Assembly: GCF_028372415.1 (NCBI RefSeq)
Contig: NC_092875.1
Span: 350,940,225 to 351,004,224 of the forward strand
Reading direction: 5' to 3'
DNA from: Notamacropus eugenii
Taxonomy: Eukaryota > Chordata > Mammalia > Diprotodontia > Macropodidae
DNA length: 64,000 nt
Every line of letters starts with the position of its first letter. Within the stretch, counting starts at the first letter, position 1. Made by a program: the position numbers and the translations under genes. This document shows positions 47,031-59,519 of this stretch, in pieces. Below the pieces are notes generated by a model. It did no database searches. It had not been told where the DNA came from and saw nothing but the letters and a program-made list of their open reading frames with translations.

Positions 47031-47488
47031 TGTATGTAACTGTACAGGGCCCAGGGGGTGCCAGGGTCAGAGGCACAGCCTGTTCCCGTGGGAACGGTGC
47101 TGACGCACACCCTGGCAGAAGCTCTGTGTGACCCTGGAACCTGATGTTCCCGCAGATACTGGTGTCCCCTACAGTAAAGTAACAAGTGAGCCTGGGAACC
47201 CAGGAACTAGCTGCAGGAACAAGATAAGCTTCCTTACTTACTGCAGGTGTAAGGATGTGGAATAGTCAGGAGATGGTGAAGTAATGGGATGAGCTCAGCA
47301 TGTATGTGATTGGTGGATACAGCCTTTATAAACCCTAACCTTCAGCTGAATAGAGAGAGTTGCTTGGATCATCTTGTCTCCAGTCTCCTTCCTTCAAAGC
47401 TCATGGATTGATCAGACTGACAGGCATGTAGAGACCTGTTGGTCAGGGGGATCCAGGGGGCTCGGGCCCTGACCCTGAGTATGTAACA
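47031..47488 (+). mobile_element. LTR-like block (candidate solo LTR)
   Basis: GC-richer than its neighbours. It has an inverted CCAAT box (GATTGGTGG, about 47309-47317), a TATAAA about 15 bp further on (near 47328), and ends in GGGCCCTGACCCTGAGTATGTAACA. GTATGTAAC occurs just outside a GGGCCC-bearing left end (47032-47040) and again at the right end (47479-47487). The left boundary is uncertain and may reach about 46940. No gag, pol or env sequence is nearby. Promoter layout fits an endogenous retrovirus LTR; family unknown. Confidence 0.5.
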
Positions 47489-47769
47489 AGTGATATTCCT
47501 ACATGACCTTAGTTATCCCTTTCTAGACACTAACTAGGGATGATAAATTAATTGAAATATATGATACTCCATGAGTTATAACAATATAAAAGACAAGCAA
47601 TCCCAGGCCCACAGGGTTAAATCTAGGGTCCAAGTTGGAGATAGCTGATGATTCATCTTGATGCCTCACTCATGAGTGTGAATGCGAGTTGTAATATTAG
47701 CTCCAGATGTGTTCTATAATTAGCAATTTGACACATATGGCTGTTAATAGCTTGCAATTCTGACTCCAG
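47489..47769. other. No recognised feature
   Basis: AT-rich sequence between the LTR-like block and a SINE tail. Confidence 0.4.
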
Positions 47770-47852
47770 GTCCAAATCCAATTCACTTCTATGTCATAGC
47801 ATCCCCTCCCTGATATCATAGTCCTCTTCAAGGATGAAGGACAAATAACAAA
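47770..47852 (+). mobile_element. RTE-tailed SINE, 3' end only
   Basis: AGGTCCAAATCCAATTCACT, then 'cctccctgatatcatagtcctcttcaaggatgaaggacaaataac', the common tail. Confidence 0.8.
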
Positions 47853-47920
47853 CTCTCTTAGTAATCGCAAGCACCACCCGACCAGGAATCTAAGTGGAAC
47901 TGACCAGTTGGGCAAGACAG

Positions 47921-48439
<519 letters not shown>

Positions 48440-48740
48440 ACGAGGTCATTCTCTACCTCATTCTTACCTAGCCTTAATCACTGATTGTATGTTGCCTCAG
48501 TCAAACTGACACCTGTTAAAGACTTTAGCTTAGAAAAGCCAAGGACTCCCATTGCACTCAGGGTCATCTCCAGACATCCTGATCTGTATTTTGCCACTGG
48601 ATCCAGATTGCTCTGGAGGAGAAAGCATGGCTGATGACTTTACATAGCCCTCCCTCAGTTAAATCCAATTTACTTGCAAGTCATGACATCACCTCCCTGA
48701 TGTCACAGTTTTCTTTGCAAACAAACAACAAACAACATTG
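48440..48740 (+). mobile_element. RTE-tailed non-autonomous element without tRNA head
   Basis: 'cattcttacctagccttaatcactg', 'agcttagaaaagccaaggactcccattgcac', 'ctggatccagattgctctggaggagaaagc' and 'cctccctgatgtcacagttttctttg', ending in CAAACAACAAACAAC. The 5' half is shared with 9.7-9.9 kb reversed, the 3' half with the SINE at 3.24 kb. Confidence 0.75.
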
Positions 48741-48970
48741 CAATTTTTCTAGCTCTATAAAATCACTTTTTGTTAGCTTGATTGGCATAGCAAAGAATAA
48801 GTAAATTAATTAAGTAGGGTTGTCATCTTAATTATATTGGCTCAGCCTATCCATGAGAAATAGATATTTTTCAATTGTTAAGATCAGATTTAATTTCTGT
48901 AAAAATGTTTTGTAATTGTGTTCATATAGTTCTTGGTTTTGTCTTGGCAGGCACACTCCCAAGTATTTTA

Positions 48971-50765
48971 TTTTATTTTATTTTTTCAGTTTCTATTCAC
49001 AAGGAAAAAGCTCCAGTCCATCTTGTAATTTTTTTTTGAAAAATTCCTGACATTACAGAACTAAACTGAAATGTATTAATATTCCACTCTTACATTTCAA
49101 TGACAAAAACAGAAAAATAATTCATGAGCCCCCCCCAAAAGAAAAACCAAAAAAAAACCAAACTCCAAAACAAAGAAAAAACAGGGAGAAGCTTATAAAA
49201 CTAAATATGGTTCTCAGCGTTAACTGAACAGAGAAAGGAATTAAAATGCTGTAATTAAAAAAATCACGAGTGGATGATAAAGTTGTGTAGAAACTGAAAA
49301 TTTACAAACTATTTAAAACCTGAAATCGCTGACTGTTCAGAAACTACACAGATGGATCATCGGTGGTGAACAGCAGAAGGGTATTATGGTTGAGTCTGCA
49401 TTGTTCTAGCATGCCACCCGTCTCCGAGGAAAGCCTGACATTAATTAGATATTGAGCCAGTCTAATGCTGGCAGCAGATCCAGTGATGGTAACCTGCCCA
49501 TAAGTAGATCCTTCCACTGGATTGGTAATTTTGATCTGAGCCCCAGACATCTGACGAATCTCATTGATTTTGGCACCTTGACGCCCGATTATGCAACCAA
49601 TTAAGTCATTTGGAATGGTGAGTTCATAAGAAGTAGTCTGACCAGATGCATCCAAACCTGCACTGAATCCGGTGTTGCCATGCGTCATGGGAAAGTGAGA
49701 CTGTTGCACTGCCAACTGGTGCAGCTTGGTCAAATCTGGCTGTGGAATGGCATACTGTCCTTGAACGGTATAGGCCTCTAGAGGTGGTCCCTCCAGGTCA
49801 AGGATGAGGCACATGGATGGGGTGGTGTGGGGAAAGCTCGCACTGTCGCTGGCTGTGCTATACCCGTCCTGACCACCTGCAAAGATGACTGGATAGCTGG
49901 ACGGTTTGGACCGGTACCGGATGGTCACGCCCTTCAGGGGAGACTCCAACATGACCACGCAGATCTGTTTGACACTCTCAATGATAGATTGCGGGATGCC
50001 AGCAATAGTGGTAGCCTGCTCAGTTGAGTTTGGTAGCATGTCCCCTGCCACCTGGACCTGAGCCCCTGTACTCTCTCTTATTTCCTTGATTTTGCATCCT
50101 CCTTTTCCAATGAGAGAGCCACACTGGCTAGCAGGGACCACGAGCTCAGGGTCACTGGGGTTCTACTGGCAGCTGTACTACTGGTCATAGATAGAGCTGC
50201 TGATATCCTCTTTCAGTTTGTCAATAATCATTGCAAAGGCTTTAAAAATGGCATTGGTGGGTCCAGCCAGAGTAATTATTCTCTCAGGACAATTCCCTTC
50301 TGAGATGTTGATACGAGCACCACTCTCTTCACGTATCTTCTTGACTCGATTCTCCTTTCTTTCCAACAATGCTTCCGACTTCCTTTCCAGGCATAAGTAG
50401 CCGGATGGTGAGAGTGACATTTCATCCACCTTCAATCACACCAGTGTCCACGTCCAGCAGTGTTCTGAGGATTTGGACTTTGTAAAGTGGTCAAGTCTTT
50501 GGTCACTGGTGGGAGTGAAAACCAAAAACTTCGGGCGCGAGGCGAGTGAAGGGAAAAGGGGGAGCGGGCGGGAAAAGGAAGGGCGGGAGGCCGGGGGACG
50601 GGAACAATAGGGGCGGCAGGAAGGCGAGGGGGTACCCACGGAAGGGCGGAGGAGGTAGTGGGGAGAGAGACCCCAGGGCGGGTGGAGGGCGGCGGAGGGC
50701 TGGGCGGGCGGGAGGGAGAGGGCGCGGGCGGGGGCTGCTCTGGCTGCTGCCTCTGCTGGTCTGGG
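48971..50765 (-). pseudogene. PCBP2P: Processed retrocopy of PCBP2 (poly(C)-binding protein 2)
   Basis: PCBP2 is a three-KH-domain RNA-binding protein. The copy is intronless and spans 5' UTR, coding region and 3' UTR, with an A-rich end (T-rich on the plus strand, 48967-48986). A perfect 16-bp duplication ACTCCCAAGTATTTTA flanks it (48955-48970 and 50766-50781). KH1, KH2 (GKGG loop) and KH3 (GRQG loop) are all present, reading SGARINISEGNCPERIITLA in KH1 and SQCGSLIGKGGCKIKEIRES in KH2. Lesions: start codon ATG to GTG (near 50444), an in-frame TGA a few codons later, a 1-nt insertion near 50353, a 4-nt CTAT duplication near 50190 and a 1-nt deletion near 50145, and an 8-nt deletion removing the normal stop, so the last frame runs on to 49344. 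The copy skips two alternatively used PCBP2 segments (VVMLESPLKG and NTGFSAGLDA junctions). A 265-codon frame covering KH2-KH3 survives but opens at a GTG. Sits antisense inside an antisense L1, i.e. same strand as that L1. Confidence 0.93.
50521..50730 (-). promoter_or_regulatory. CpG-dense 5' leader of the PCBP2 retrocopy
   Basis: About 21 CpG dinucleotides in roughly 200 bp of G-rich (plus) or C-rich (minus) sequence, in a window that is otherwise CpG-poor. It corresponds to the 5' UTR of the source mRNA. It could act as an orphan CpG island; no evidence of activity is visible. Confidence 0.6.
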
Positions 50766-51141
50766 ACTCCCAAGTATTTTAAATGGAATTTCTCTTTCCA
50801 TGTCTTCCTGATGGACTTTGTTGGTATGAAATAGAAATGGTGATGATTTATGTGGATTTACTTTATATCTGGACATTTTGCTAAAGCTGTTCATTATTTC
50901 GAGTAGTTTTTTTAGTTGATTTTCTTAGTATACCAAAACTTCATTTGAAAAGGGTGATAGTTTTCTTTCCCCATTGCCTAGTCTAATTTCTCTAACTTCT
51001 TTTTCTATTCTTGTTTCTATAGCTAACATTTTTAGCATGATACTGAATAATAGTGGTAAGAGTGGGCATCCTTATTTCCCAATTGATCTTACCGTGAAGC
51101 TTCAAGGTGTCAAGCTTATTACAGGTAGTGCTTGGTGACAG

Positions 51142-51144
<3 letters not shown>

Positions 51145-51230
<86 letters not shown>
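51145..51230. repeat. (GA)43 microsatellite
   Basis: Perfect GA run inside the antisense L1. Confidence 0.97.
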
Positions 51231-51232
<2 letters not shown>

Positions 51233-52788
51233 TGCATAGAGATGGATAGAGAGATAGACAGACACTTCTTTTCATTTATTCATTCCAATACTCTATAATG
51301 TTTTTAATAGGAGTGGTTGGTGCATTTTGTCGAAAGCTTTTCCTGCATCTATTAAGATAATCATATGATTTCTCTTGGTTTTGTAACAGATATGGTCAAT
51401 TATGCTGCCAATTTTCCTAATATTGAACCAATCCTGCCTCTATATATAAATCCCACCTGCTCTTGGTATGTGATCCAAGTCATAAAGGATATAATAAGGT
51501 AAAACTGTTTACATTGCTAAATGAGAAGATGATACTTCCAACTATGATGTATTTCTGTAATCTTTTTACTAGCATTGTTTTAAAGTTTTTGCATCAAATT
51601 TCATGAGGGAAATTGAAATATAATTTTTGCCTTTCCCTGTTTATGTATCAACATTATATTGTATGATAATAAGAATTTTGTAGGATTTTTTTAAATTTAC
51701 AAATACCTTATGAAGTACTGCAATTTAAAAAAAAAAGTTAATGATTTGGTAAAATTATGAATCCATTTGACCCCATGGACTTTTTCTTAGGGAGTTCATT
51801 GATATCTTGTTCACATTTTTTAAAAAAAATATGGGGTTAAATATTCTATTTCTTTTTTTGTTAATCTGGGTAATTTATATTTTTTGTAAATATCCATTTT
51901 TCTTAGATGTTGAGATTTTTTGGTGCATAATTTGACAAAATAGCTCATAATAATTAATTTCCTCTTCATTGATGGAAAACTTTTCATTTTGGGTATTTAT
52001 ACTAGTATTCGTTTTTAAAGAAAGTCAATTAACCAATGGTTTATGTATTTTATTGTTGTTGTTTTTTCAGAAAATAACAATTTTTAATTTTATTTGTTAT
52101 TTCAATGGTCTTCTTGCTTTCACATTTATTAATCTCTCCTTTGATTTTCAGGAATTGGAGGTTTTAAATTTGTTTCTTTTCTAGCATTTTTAAATTGTAT
52201 GTCTGATTCATTGATCTGTTCTTTCACTATTTTATTGATATAAGTATTTAAAGATATCAATTTCCCTCTAATTACTACTTTGGTTGTATCCCATAAATTC
52301 TGGTATTGTGTTCCATTGTTATCATTATCCTTAGGGAAATTATTGATTGCTTCTATGATTTACTTTTTGACTCACTCATTCTTTAGTATTAGATTATCTA
52401 GTTACCAATTAATTTGTAATTTATCCTTCCATGACCTCTTACTAAATGTAATTTTCATTGCATCATGATCTGAAATGGTTTCATTTAATATTTCTATGTT
52501 TAATTGTGAAGTTTTTTTATTCCCTAAGATATGCTCAGTTTTTGTGAAGGTGCCAGGTGCAACTGAAAAGAAATATATTCCTTTCTATCCTTATTCAGTT
52601 TTCTCCAGATATCTGTCATATCAAACTTTTCTAAAATTCTATTCACCTTATTAATTTTTCTGATTTAGATTTATGTGGTTCTGAGAAGAGAAAGTTGAGG
52701 TACCCTGCTAGTACAGTTAAACTGTGTATTTTCTCCTGTAACTCATTCAATTTGCCTTTTAAATGCCATAAAATTTGACATGTGCATG

Positions 52789-52790
<2 letters not shown>

Positions 52791-52823
<33 letters not shown>
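52791..52823. repeat. (TG)16 microsatellite
   Basis: Perfect TG run in the L1 endonuclease/inter-ORF region. Confidence 0.95.
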
Positions 52824-52826
<3 letters not shown>

Positions 52827-53135
52827 ATTGAGAGTACCTCACTGTCTATGGTACTTCTTAATTAACAAGATGTAGTTTCCTTCTTTATTTCTTTTAATTA
52901 GATTTTGCTTTGTCTGGGAACAGGACTCCTACCCTTTCTTTCTTTTTGCTTCAGTGGAAGCATGATAGATTTTTGTCTAGCCTTTTACCTTCACTTTGTG
53001 TGTGTGTCTCTGCTTCAAATGTGTTTGTGTAACTAGCATGTTGTGGGATTCTGGATTTTCTGCTCTCAACTTCCATTTTATGGGTGAGTTCATCCTATTC
53101 AGATTCACAATTATGATTTCTACATATTTCCTCCT

Positions 53136-53136
53136 G

Positions 53137-53180
<44 letters not shown>
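53136..53180. repeat. (CT)n microsatellite
   Basis: CT run with one TTT interruption. Confidence 0.95.
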
Positions 53181-53181
<1 letters not shown>

Positions 53182-54841
53182 CTTCTCTATAAGTGAAAGT
53201 ATATATCTATATCCATTTGCGTGTGAACATTTTCCCCTCTTTGAGTCAATTCCAAAGATAGCAGTGTTAAAACTGATGTAATAGGTCTTCTGCATATCTT
53301 CATGTGAATCAATTTATCCCATCCTACCTTTCCCTTGCCTCTTCTCCCAGTGCCATTCTCTTTCTCATCCCTTATTTTTTTTTACATATCCCATTAAAGT
53401 CAATTAATACCTGCACTGCTGTCTATGCATATTCATTCTAGCTGCCCTAATAGTGGTAAAAAAATTCTTAATAGTTGGAAGTATCATCTTCTCATTTAGG
53501 AATGTAAACAGTTTTACCTTATTATATCCTTTATGACTTCTCTTCCCTGCTTTCCTTTCTTATGCTTCTCTTGAGATGTGTATTTGAAGGTGAAATTTTC
53601 TGTTCAGCTCTGGTCTTTTCATCAAGAATGCTTGAATGTTCTATTTTATTGAATGTCCATTTGTTGCCCATGAAGCATTATGCTCAGGTTTCTGAGGTTA
53701 TTGATTCTTGATTGTAATCCTAGCTACTTTGCCTTCTGCAATATCATATTCCAAGTCTTCCAACCCTGTAATATAAAAGCTATGAAATTCTTAGTAATTC
53801 TGACTGTGACTCCATAATATTTGTACTGTTTCTTTAGAGCTGCTTATAGAATCTTTTCCCTTGACCTCAGAATTTTGGAATTTAGATATAATAATCCTGG
53901 AAGTTTTCTCTCTTTCAGGATCTGATCTCTTTCAGGAGATCATTAGTGGGTTCTTTCTGTTGGTTTTACTGTGTTATTATACACTATGAGGGCAATTTTC
54001 CCTTGAAATTTTCTTGAAATATGATATCAAAGCTATTCTTTCATTATGACTTTTAGGTAAGGTAATAATTCTTAAATTATTGCTACTGTATCTATTTTCT
54101 ATGTCAACTGCTCTTTCAATAAGATATTTCATGCTTTCCTAATTTTTTTCATTTTTTTTGACTTTTTCACTGTTTCTTATGTGTCATAAAGTCATTTGTT
54201 TCTGCTTACGCAATTCTAATTTTGTAAGGAATGAATTTTTTCAGTGAATTTTTGTACCTTCTTTTCCATTTGTCCAATTCTACTTTTTAAGGGGCTGTTT
54301 TCTTCAGTGAATTTTTTGCATCTTTTTCCCCATTTTTTATTTTCCTTTACTAAACTGGCTTGCTGCACTAGCGGGGTACAGGGACTTATTACTCCACTAG
54401 GCAAGAGCTCAGGGCCTTGCATCTAGCTTACTAGATCTGTCTGCTTCTGTCTTGCCTGGATGCACTTATAACCTTTTGCTCCCCTTTTACCTAAGTGAGT
54501 CAAATCTTTCCCGCCAACTTTCTAACTTATCTTGGGCTACAAAATTGTTTCACCTCTTCCTTTTGTTGGTTCTGCTGCCCCAGATATAATCTTGAGGCAT
54601 ATTTTTAGTTGTTTGGGGGTGAATTTGGGAGAATCCTGGTGAGTTCCAGTCTTACCTCACCTTCTTGGTCTCTCATTATAAATTCCAAATTTAAAAGTTT
54701 GGAAACATTAACTTCTAGGCTAGAGCTTCTTAGTCATTTATTGTGCAATATGCCCCACTGGATGTCTGATGAAGGAATGATGAACTCCTTCTTAGAATAT
54801 TGTTTTTAAGTAAATAAAATAGATTGGACAAAAAAAGCAAG

Positions 54842-54852
54842 CATATATATAG

Positions 54853-54886
<34 letters not shown>

Positions 54887-54887
54887 T
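54842..54887. repeat. (TA)n(TG)n compound microsatellite
   Basis: TA/GATA run followed by TG run. Confidence 0.92.
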
Positions 54888-56769
54888 GATAAATATATTT
54901 ACCAACATATTAAAAGATTTACAGACCTGAGCTTTAAGAATCCATGGCTTAGAGGAAAATAATATCTATAGGCAATATATTTTTTTATCAAAATAAGAGG
55001 ATTTCCCATATGGCTTGTTGTTGGAAGATCAATTTACAGCTAAATCTATGCTATAATAGAAGGAGAGCCTAGGACCTTGTCACTCCTCACAACCAGAGTG
55101 ACAGTTCCCCTATAACAAGAACTCCTTGGACACGAGCCCTTTTCTTTTCAGGAAGAGGGTGAAACAACAGATTGAGCTCTACAAGAGAGAGTGTGAGAAC
55201 ATGTGAGGGAAAAGTGCAATATAAAAGGAGAGTTCACACATGGGTAATTGCTTTAATAGTAGGAGATAACTACTGCTGTGGATTTTGGTGTACAAGTAAA
55301 CACAGATTAGTCGAGATCTGAAGTTGTATTGAGTATAAGACTCTTTGTCTTATAGACAAGTAGCACTTACAGATAAGTAGCACAATAATAACTGATATAT
55401 GTGCATATATAATGAGACTATATTATTTCTCACGAGCCTCACTGCAATCATATAAGAGATTGTACTAGAGTCATAACTACCAGTTTCTGTACTCAAGGCA
55501 AAATATGTTTGGGGCAAGTGTCAAGAAATGAGCCCTCAGCTCAACTTTTTTCTCTCAAGGATGCTCTGAAATTTTTTGACATACAATGTGTACTTGGAGG
55601 CAGGAAAATCTGGGTTAAAATTTACTTCAAATACTTGCTAGTTCTGTGATACTAGAGAAGTTTCCTTTTTTAATCATCTTTAAAATGAGGGGAAGGAGGG
55701 AGGGCTTTAAATTTGATAACCCATTTGCATCTAAATAAATAATCCTATGAATGAAGGTAGAGTAGTTGTTTGGTAGGAAAAGGAGCTCATTTTGTATCCA
55801 GCTACTACAAGAAGTGGCCTCTTACTAAACTCTATACACTTTTTTCCCTCTGAGGAACTGAAGTACTGCAAATTTTTCTGTGCCTTTTAAATTTTAACAT
55901 GCGTATGTATACATGTATGTATTCCCATTTTAAAGATGAAAAGAGTAAGATCCAATAATTTAAGTGATTTAATCATTATCATACATATGATAAGGAAGAT
56001 GAGAGATACAAACTTAATTCTCCTTAATTACAAATATATTACCCCATCCACTGAGTTATGTAGCTTCTTTGGAGCCATTTTGCTTTGTTATAGAATAAAG
56101 AAAATTTGTGAGGATGTTAAGGGACTTATAGAATAAGGCACCAACTTAGGAGAAATAAAAAAAAAATTATATGAATAAATGTTACATAAAATTTTATTTT
56201 TGTTCCTGGACTTCTTTTATTTCTTACTGGTGCTTGCTAGGATGATAATATTCATCAGTTGCTAGTGAATAATAAATCTGGAATGGAACTTTGCTAGTCC
56301 ATTTGTTGCTCGGTATAATTAGAATATGCCCAGTCATGTTGGAAAGGTCGGTTGGAGATCATGGATCATAATAGTAGAACCTGAATTCTGATTTCATTCT
56401 CAAAGTTAATCTGTGCCACTGGATTCCCATTCTTTCTTTGTATGAAGACGGAAAATCAACAGATTTTGTCATATTCTACACCCCTAACCATCTAATCACC
56501 AACTCAATCCCCACAGGTGGTATTTTAATTCAGAATATCATTGGTTTTATTTTCAATTTTTACATTATGTGACTATACTTCAGATTCCTGAGTAGGAACA
56601 ATATTAAAAAATCAAAAGTTTTATGAATTATATATTTTTCTACAGAAGATGTTCACTTGAATACCAATAGATATGAATGTTCTGATGTATATAAATACAG
56701 CCATAACTATTATTGAACAGTCAAATTTGTAATTATATAAACTGTTCTCCTAGATAACTCTGAAATCTT
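54888..56769. other. Mostly unique sequence with two SINE relics
   Basis: A MIR relic lies at about 55600-55690 ('aggcaggaaaatctgggttaaaatttac', 'taatcatctttaaaatgagg') and an antisense SINE/MIR at about 55925-56075 ('cattttaaagatgaaaagag', 'ccccatccactgagttatgtagc'). The remainder has no coding signal. Confidence 0.5.
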
Positions 56770-57400
56770 TGACAATGTTGAACACTCTCTTTTCCTTGAT
56801 ATTTTTTACTCTATGGATTTTCGAGACATCACTCTTTCCTAATCCTCTTCCTATCTATCAGGCCAATTTTCAATCTCTTTTTATTACATCCTAATCCAGA
56901 TCATGCACTATAACTTCAGGTGCCCCACGGAATTCTTTCTTGGATGCTCTTCTCTTCTCCCTTCATATTATTTTACTTGGTTATTTCATCATGTCCCATG
57001 AATTTAATTACCCTCTCCGTACTGATGATTATTGCATCTACCTATCCCATCCTAAACTCTTTGCAATCAGATTTTGAACTGCTATTCAGTTACCTTGAGC
57101 TGGATATGCAGTGGATATAATAAATCAAAATGTTCAAAACTGTACTCATTAGGTTTCCCCCTAATACTTCCATGGACTCCTAGCTTTTTTGTTGTTGGAG
57201 AGAATAACACCATCCTCCCAGGCCCTTAGGCTCAAAACCTAGGTGTCATTCTTGATTCCCCGTGATCTCTCTTTTCTCATATCCAATCTGTTGCCAAAGT
57301 CTATCAATTTCACCTATGCAAAATCTCTTGTATTCATCTCTTCTTCTCTGACACTAGTATTACTCACCTCATGCCTAGACTACTATGAAAAACCTAATAA
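56770..57400 (+). mobile_element. L2 LINE reverse transcriptase region, sense
   Basis: A long L2 stretch: 'tttactctatggattttcgagacatcactctttcctaatcctcttcc', then 'ggatgctcttctcttctccc' (LFS block), the catalytic motif position near 57020-57035 (T-D-D-Y instead of Y-A-D-D), and TCAAAACCTAGGTGTCATTC, 'catatccaatctgttgccaaagtc' near the end. Frames are broken. Confidence 0.8.
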
Positions 57401-57886
57401 ATTGACTCACTGAAAATTCCATAAAGTCAACTACAGGCAAAATGCATTTAACATCAAATTCTGTAGTCAAGTAAATTCATTACCAATAGCCATGATGTCA
57501 TATTCTGAAAAGTAAAACACTTCTGCAAACTAAGAAAGAAGAGAACTTCTGATGAATGCTTCTGATGCAGCACTGTGCTACATTTCATAGGGGAAACAAA
57601 CAAAAAACTTGCTTCCCCCCTGAAAAAATGAGTCATTGAAAAGTGACTCAAACTTAAAATATGAAAAAAAAAAGTTTTGTTTCTCCTCTGTTCTACTTGA
57701 CTTTCATTAGTGGTTAAAGACCATGAATAATAGAAACAAATACTTAAACCAATCACCTGAGTGCTAAATAGAGGTATTGTCTAATCCTGAATTCTGAGTC
57801 AATGAAATGAGTGAGATATATTCCTACAGTGCTCTTAGAACAGTTTTGTGAGTCAAATTGAGTTTTCTCTGGTAAATATGTTCTTT
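57401..57886. other. No recognised feature
   Basis: Unique-looking sequence. The 100-codon minus frame at 57454-57756 has no family resemblance. Confidence 0.45.
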
Positions 57887-58447
57887 AGAAAATGTATCTC
57901 AGGACATTCCCCAATTGACATTTGGTCAGAGAATATGAACAGGCAGTTTTCAGAGGAAGAAATTAAAGCTCCCCACTATAGTCACATGAAAAAATGCTCT
58001 AAACCACTAGTGACTAGGGGGATGCAAATCAAAACCACTCTGAGGTACCACATCACATCTATCAGATTGGCTAACATGACAGAAAAGGAAAATGATAAAT
58101 GTTGGAGAAGCTGTGGGAAAGTTGGTACACTAATTCATTGTAGGTGGAGCTGTGAACTGATTCAACAATTCTGGAGAGCAAATTGGACTATGCCCAAAGG
58201 GCTATAAAATGTACATATTGTTTCACCCAGCAATATCTTTTTTTTTTTCCTAGATTGCAGCCCAAGGAGATCACAAAAATGGGAAAATGACCCACATGTA
58301 CAAAAATATTTATAACAGTTCTTTTGGTGGGCAAGAACTGGAAATAGAGGGATAGCCCATCAATTGAAGAATGGCTGAACAAGCTGTGGTATATGAATGT
58401 AATGGAATACTATTGTGCTATAAGACATGGTGAACAGGTGGACTTCA

Positions 58448-59519
58448 GAGTATCCCAGTGTGTCAGTAAGCACCCCGATGTACACAAGAGGGCCTGCTTT
58501 CACAGGTTGTTTGATCTACTTTTCTAAAAGGAAAGGCAACTTTTGAGGGGTTAGCAATGTCCTTTAATAAAGCACATGTATCATTCACTTAGTTCAGGAA
58601 AACAACACAACACTTCCAAACTGTCTGAAATAATACATTTATCACAAATCAACTATCTGACTATAGTTTCCAGAAAGGGAGGAATCAACATCTGGGTTTT
58701 CAAAGCCAGGGGGCTCCTTAGCAGCTTCCCATCTCATCTGGCACACAAAGCCTCTTCCAAAAACTAAGCCCCAAAGTAAAGCCTCACCCTCGGAGTATTG
58801 AGAGCGAGAGGGCCTCTAAACCCTTGAGAACCAGTGCCTCATTAACAAAAGGTGTGGGCCTTCCTATAAATCTTCCCTAATCAAACTGGCTATAATATAA
58901 TATAATATAATATAATATGATATGATATGATATGATATAATATGATATGATATGATATAAATATAATATAATATAATATAGCCCATTAATGATTGGGGAA
59001 GATCTTTAATCACACTAACAACACAAATACATATACTGTTCCTAATTAAAGAAACTCATTTCTGTACTTTACTCCTAGTAAAGACTCTTGGTAGATAAAG
59101 GCAAGATTCAATCACAGGCACTATACTTCTTGATTGACCTTGGCATCTTCAGTGTCTAACAAAGCTCTAAACCTTCACATCATCTGCTTCAGCTGACTTT
59201 ATGGCCATTGGAACAGATTGTTCTCATCCACTCATTGCACCACAGGAAGTCTTCACATGCTTGGAGTAGACACTCACCCCAAATCACAGATGGGTTTGAG
59301 ACCCCTTGCTTACCCTCAATATGCTTTGGCCCATTTGCTGAAACAGTTTACTGGGGTGTGGCTGCTGCACATGCTGCAGCTTCTTGGAGCCACAGATGAG
59401 AGCTGGGTGGAACAGCTGAACACCAAAGGTGGAAGAAGTCGTAAAAAGGACTCATCAGCCATCCCACCAAAGGTCCTGGTCTTCCCTGAACATAACCTAC
59501 ATCTCTGGTATGTGTGATA
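58448..59519. mobile_element. Unclassified inserted repeat inside L1
   Basis: Starts abruptly at the L1 junction. It has its own (TATAA)n tract at 58891-58980 and runs to an RTE-tailed segment at 59520. Contains ATGTCCTTTAATAAAGCACA. Composition and length could fit an LTR or a non-autonomous element; no boundary motif is certain, and orientation is not determined. Frames at 59208-59517 have no recognised domain. Confidence 0.4.
58891..58980. repeat. Pentanucleotide TATAA/TATGA array
   Basis: Eighteen 5-bp units alternating between ATAAT and ATGAT types, with one irregular unit. Confidence 0.95.

Larger units (their letters stand above)
48745..54675 (-). mobile_element. L1 LINE, antisense, 5' end to reverse transcriptase
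   Basis: In element order (54675 down): a diverged 5' terminus (CCAAGAAGG), 5' UTR to about 54430, ORF1 coiled coil (FTEENSPLKSRIGQMEKKVQ, 54310-54240) and RNA-binding part to about 53580. The inter-ORF region follows (53.5-52.9 kb, with CT and TG microsatellites), then the endonuclease and reverse transcriptase of ORF2 to 48745. Antisense signatures such as 'gcatctattaagataatcatatgatttctc' mark the RT palm region. The PCBP2 retrocopy (48971-50765) and a GA array (51145-51230) interrupt it. The ORF2 C-terminus and 3' UTR are missing. No intact frame. Confidence 0.85.

Noticed and set aside
50432..50894. Frames of 113-152 codons rich in Pro/Arg/Ser
   Set aside because: They lie in the GC-rich 5' UTR of the PCBP2 retrocopy and adjoining L1, and do not match the KH-domain frame.
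59208..59517. Overlapping frames of 63-99 codons
   Set aside because: They belong to the repeat block inserted in the L1 and have no known domain.
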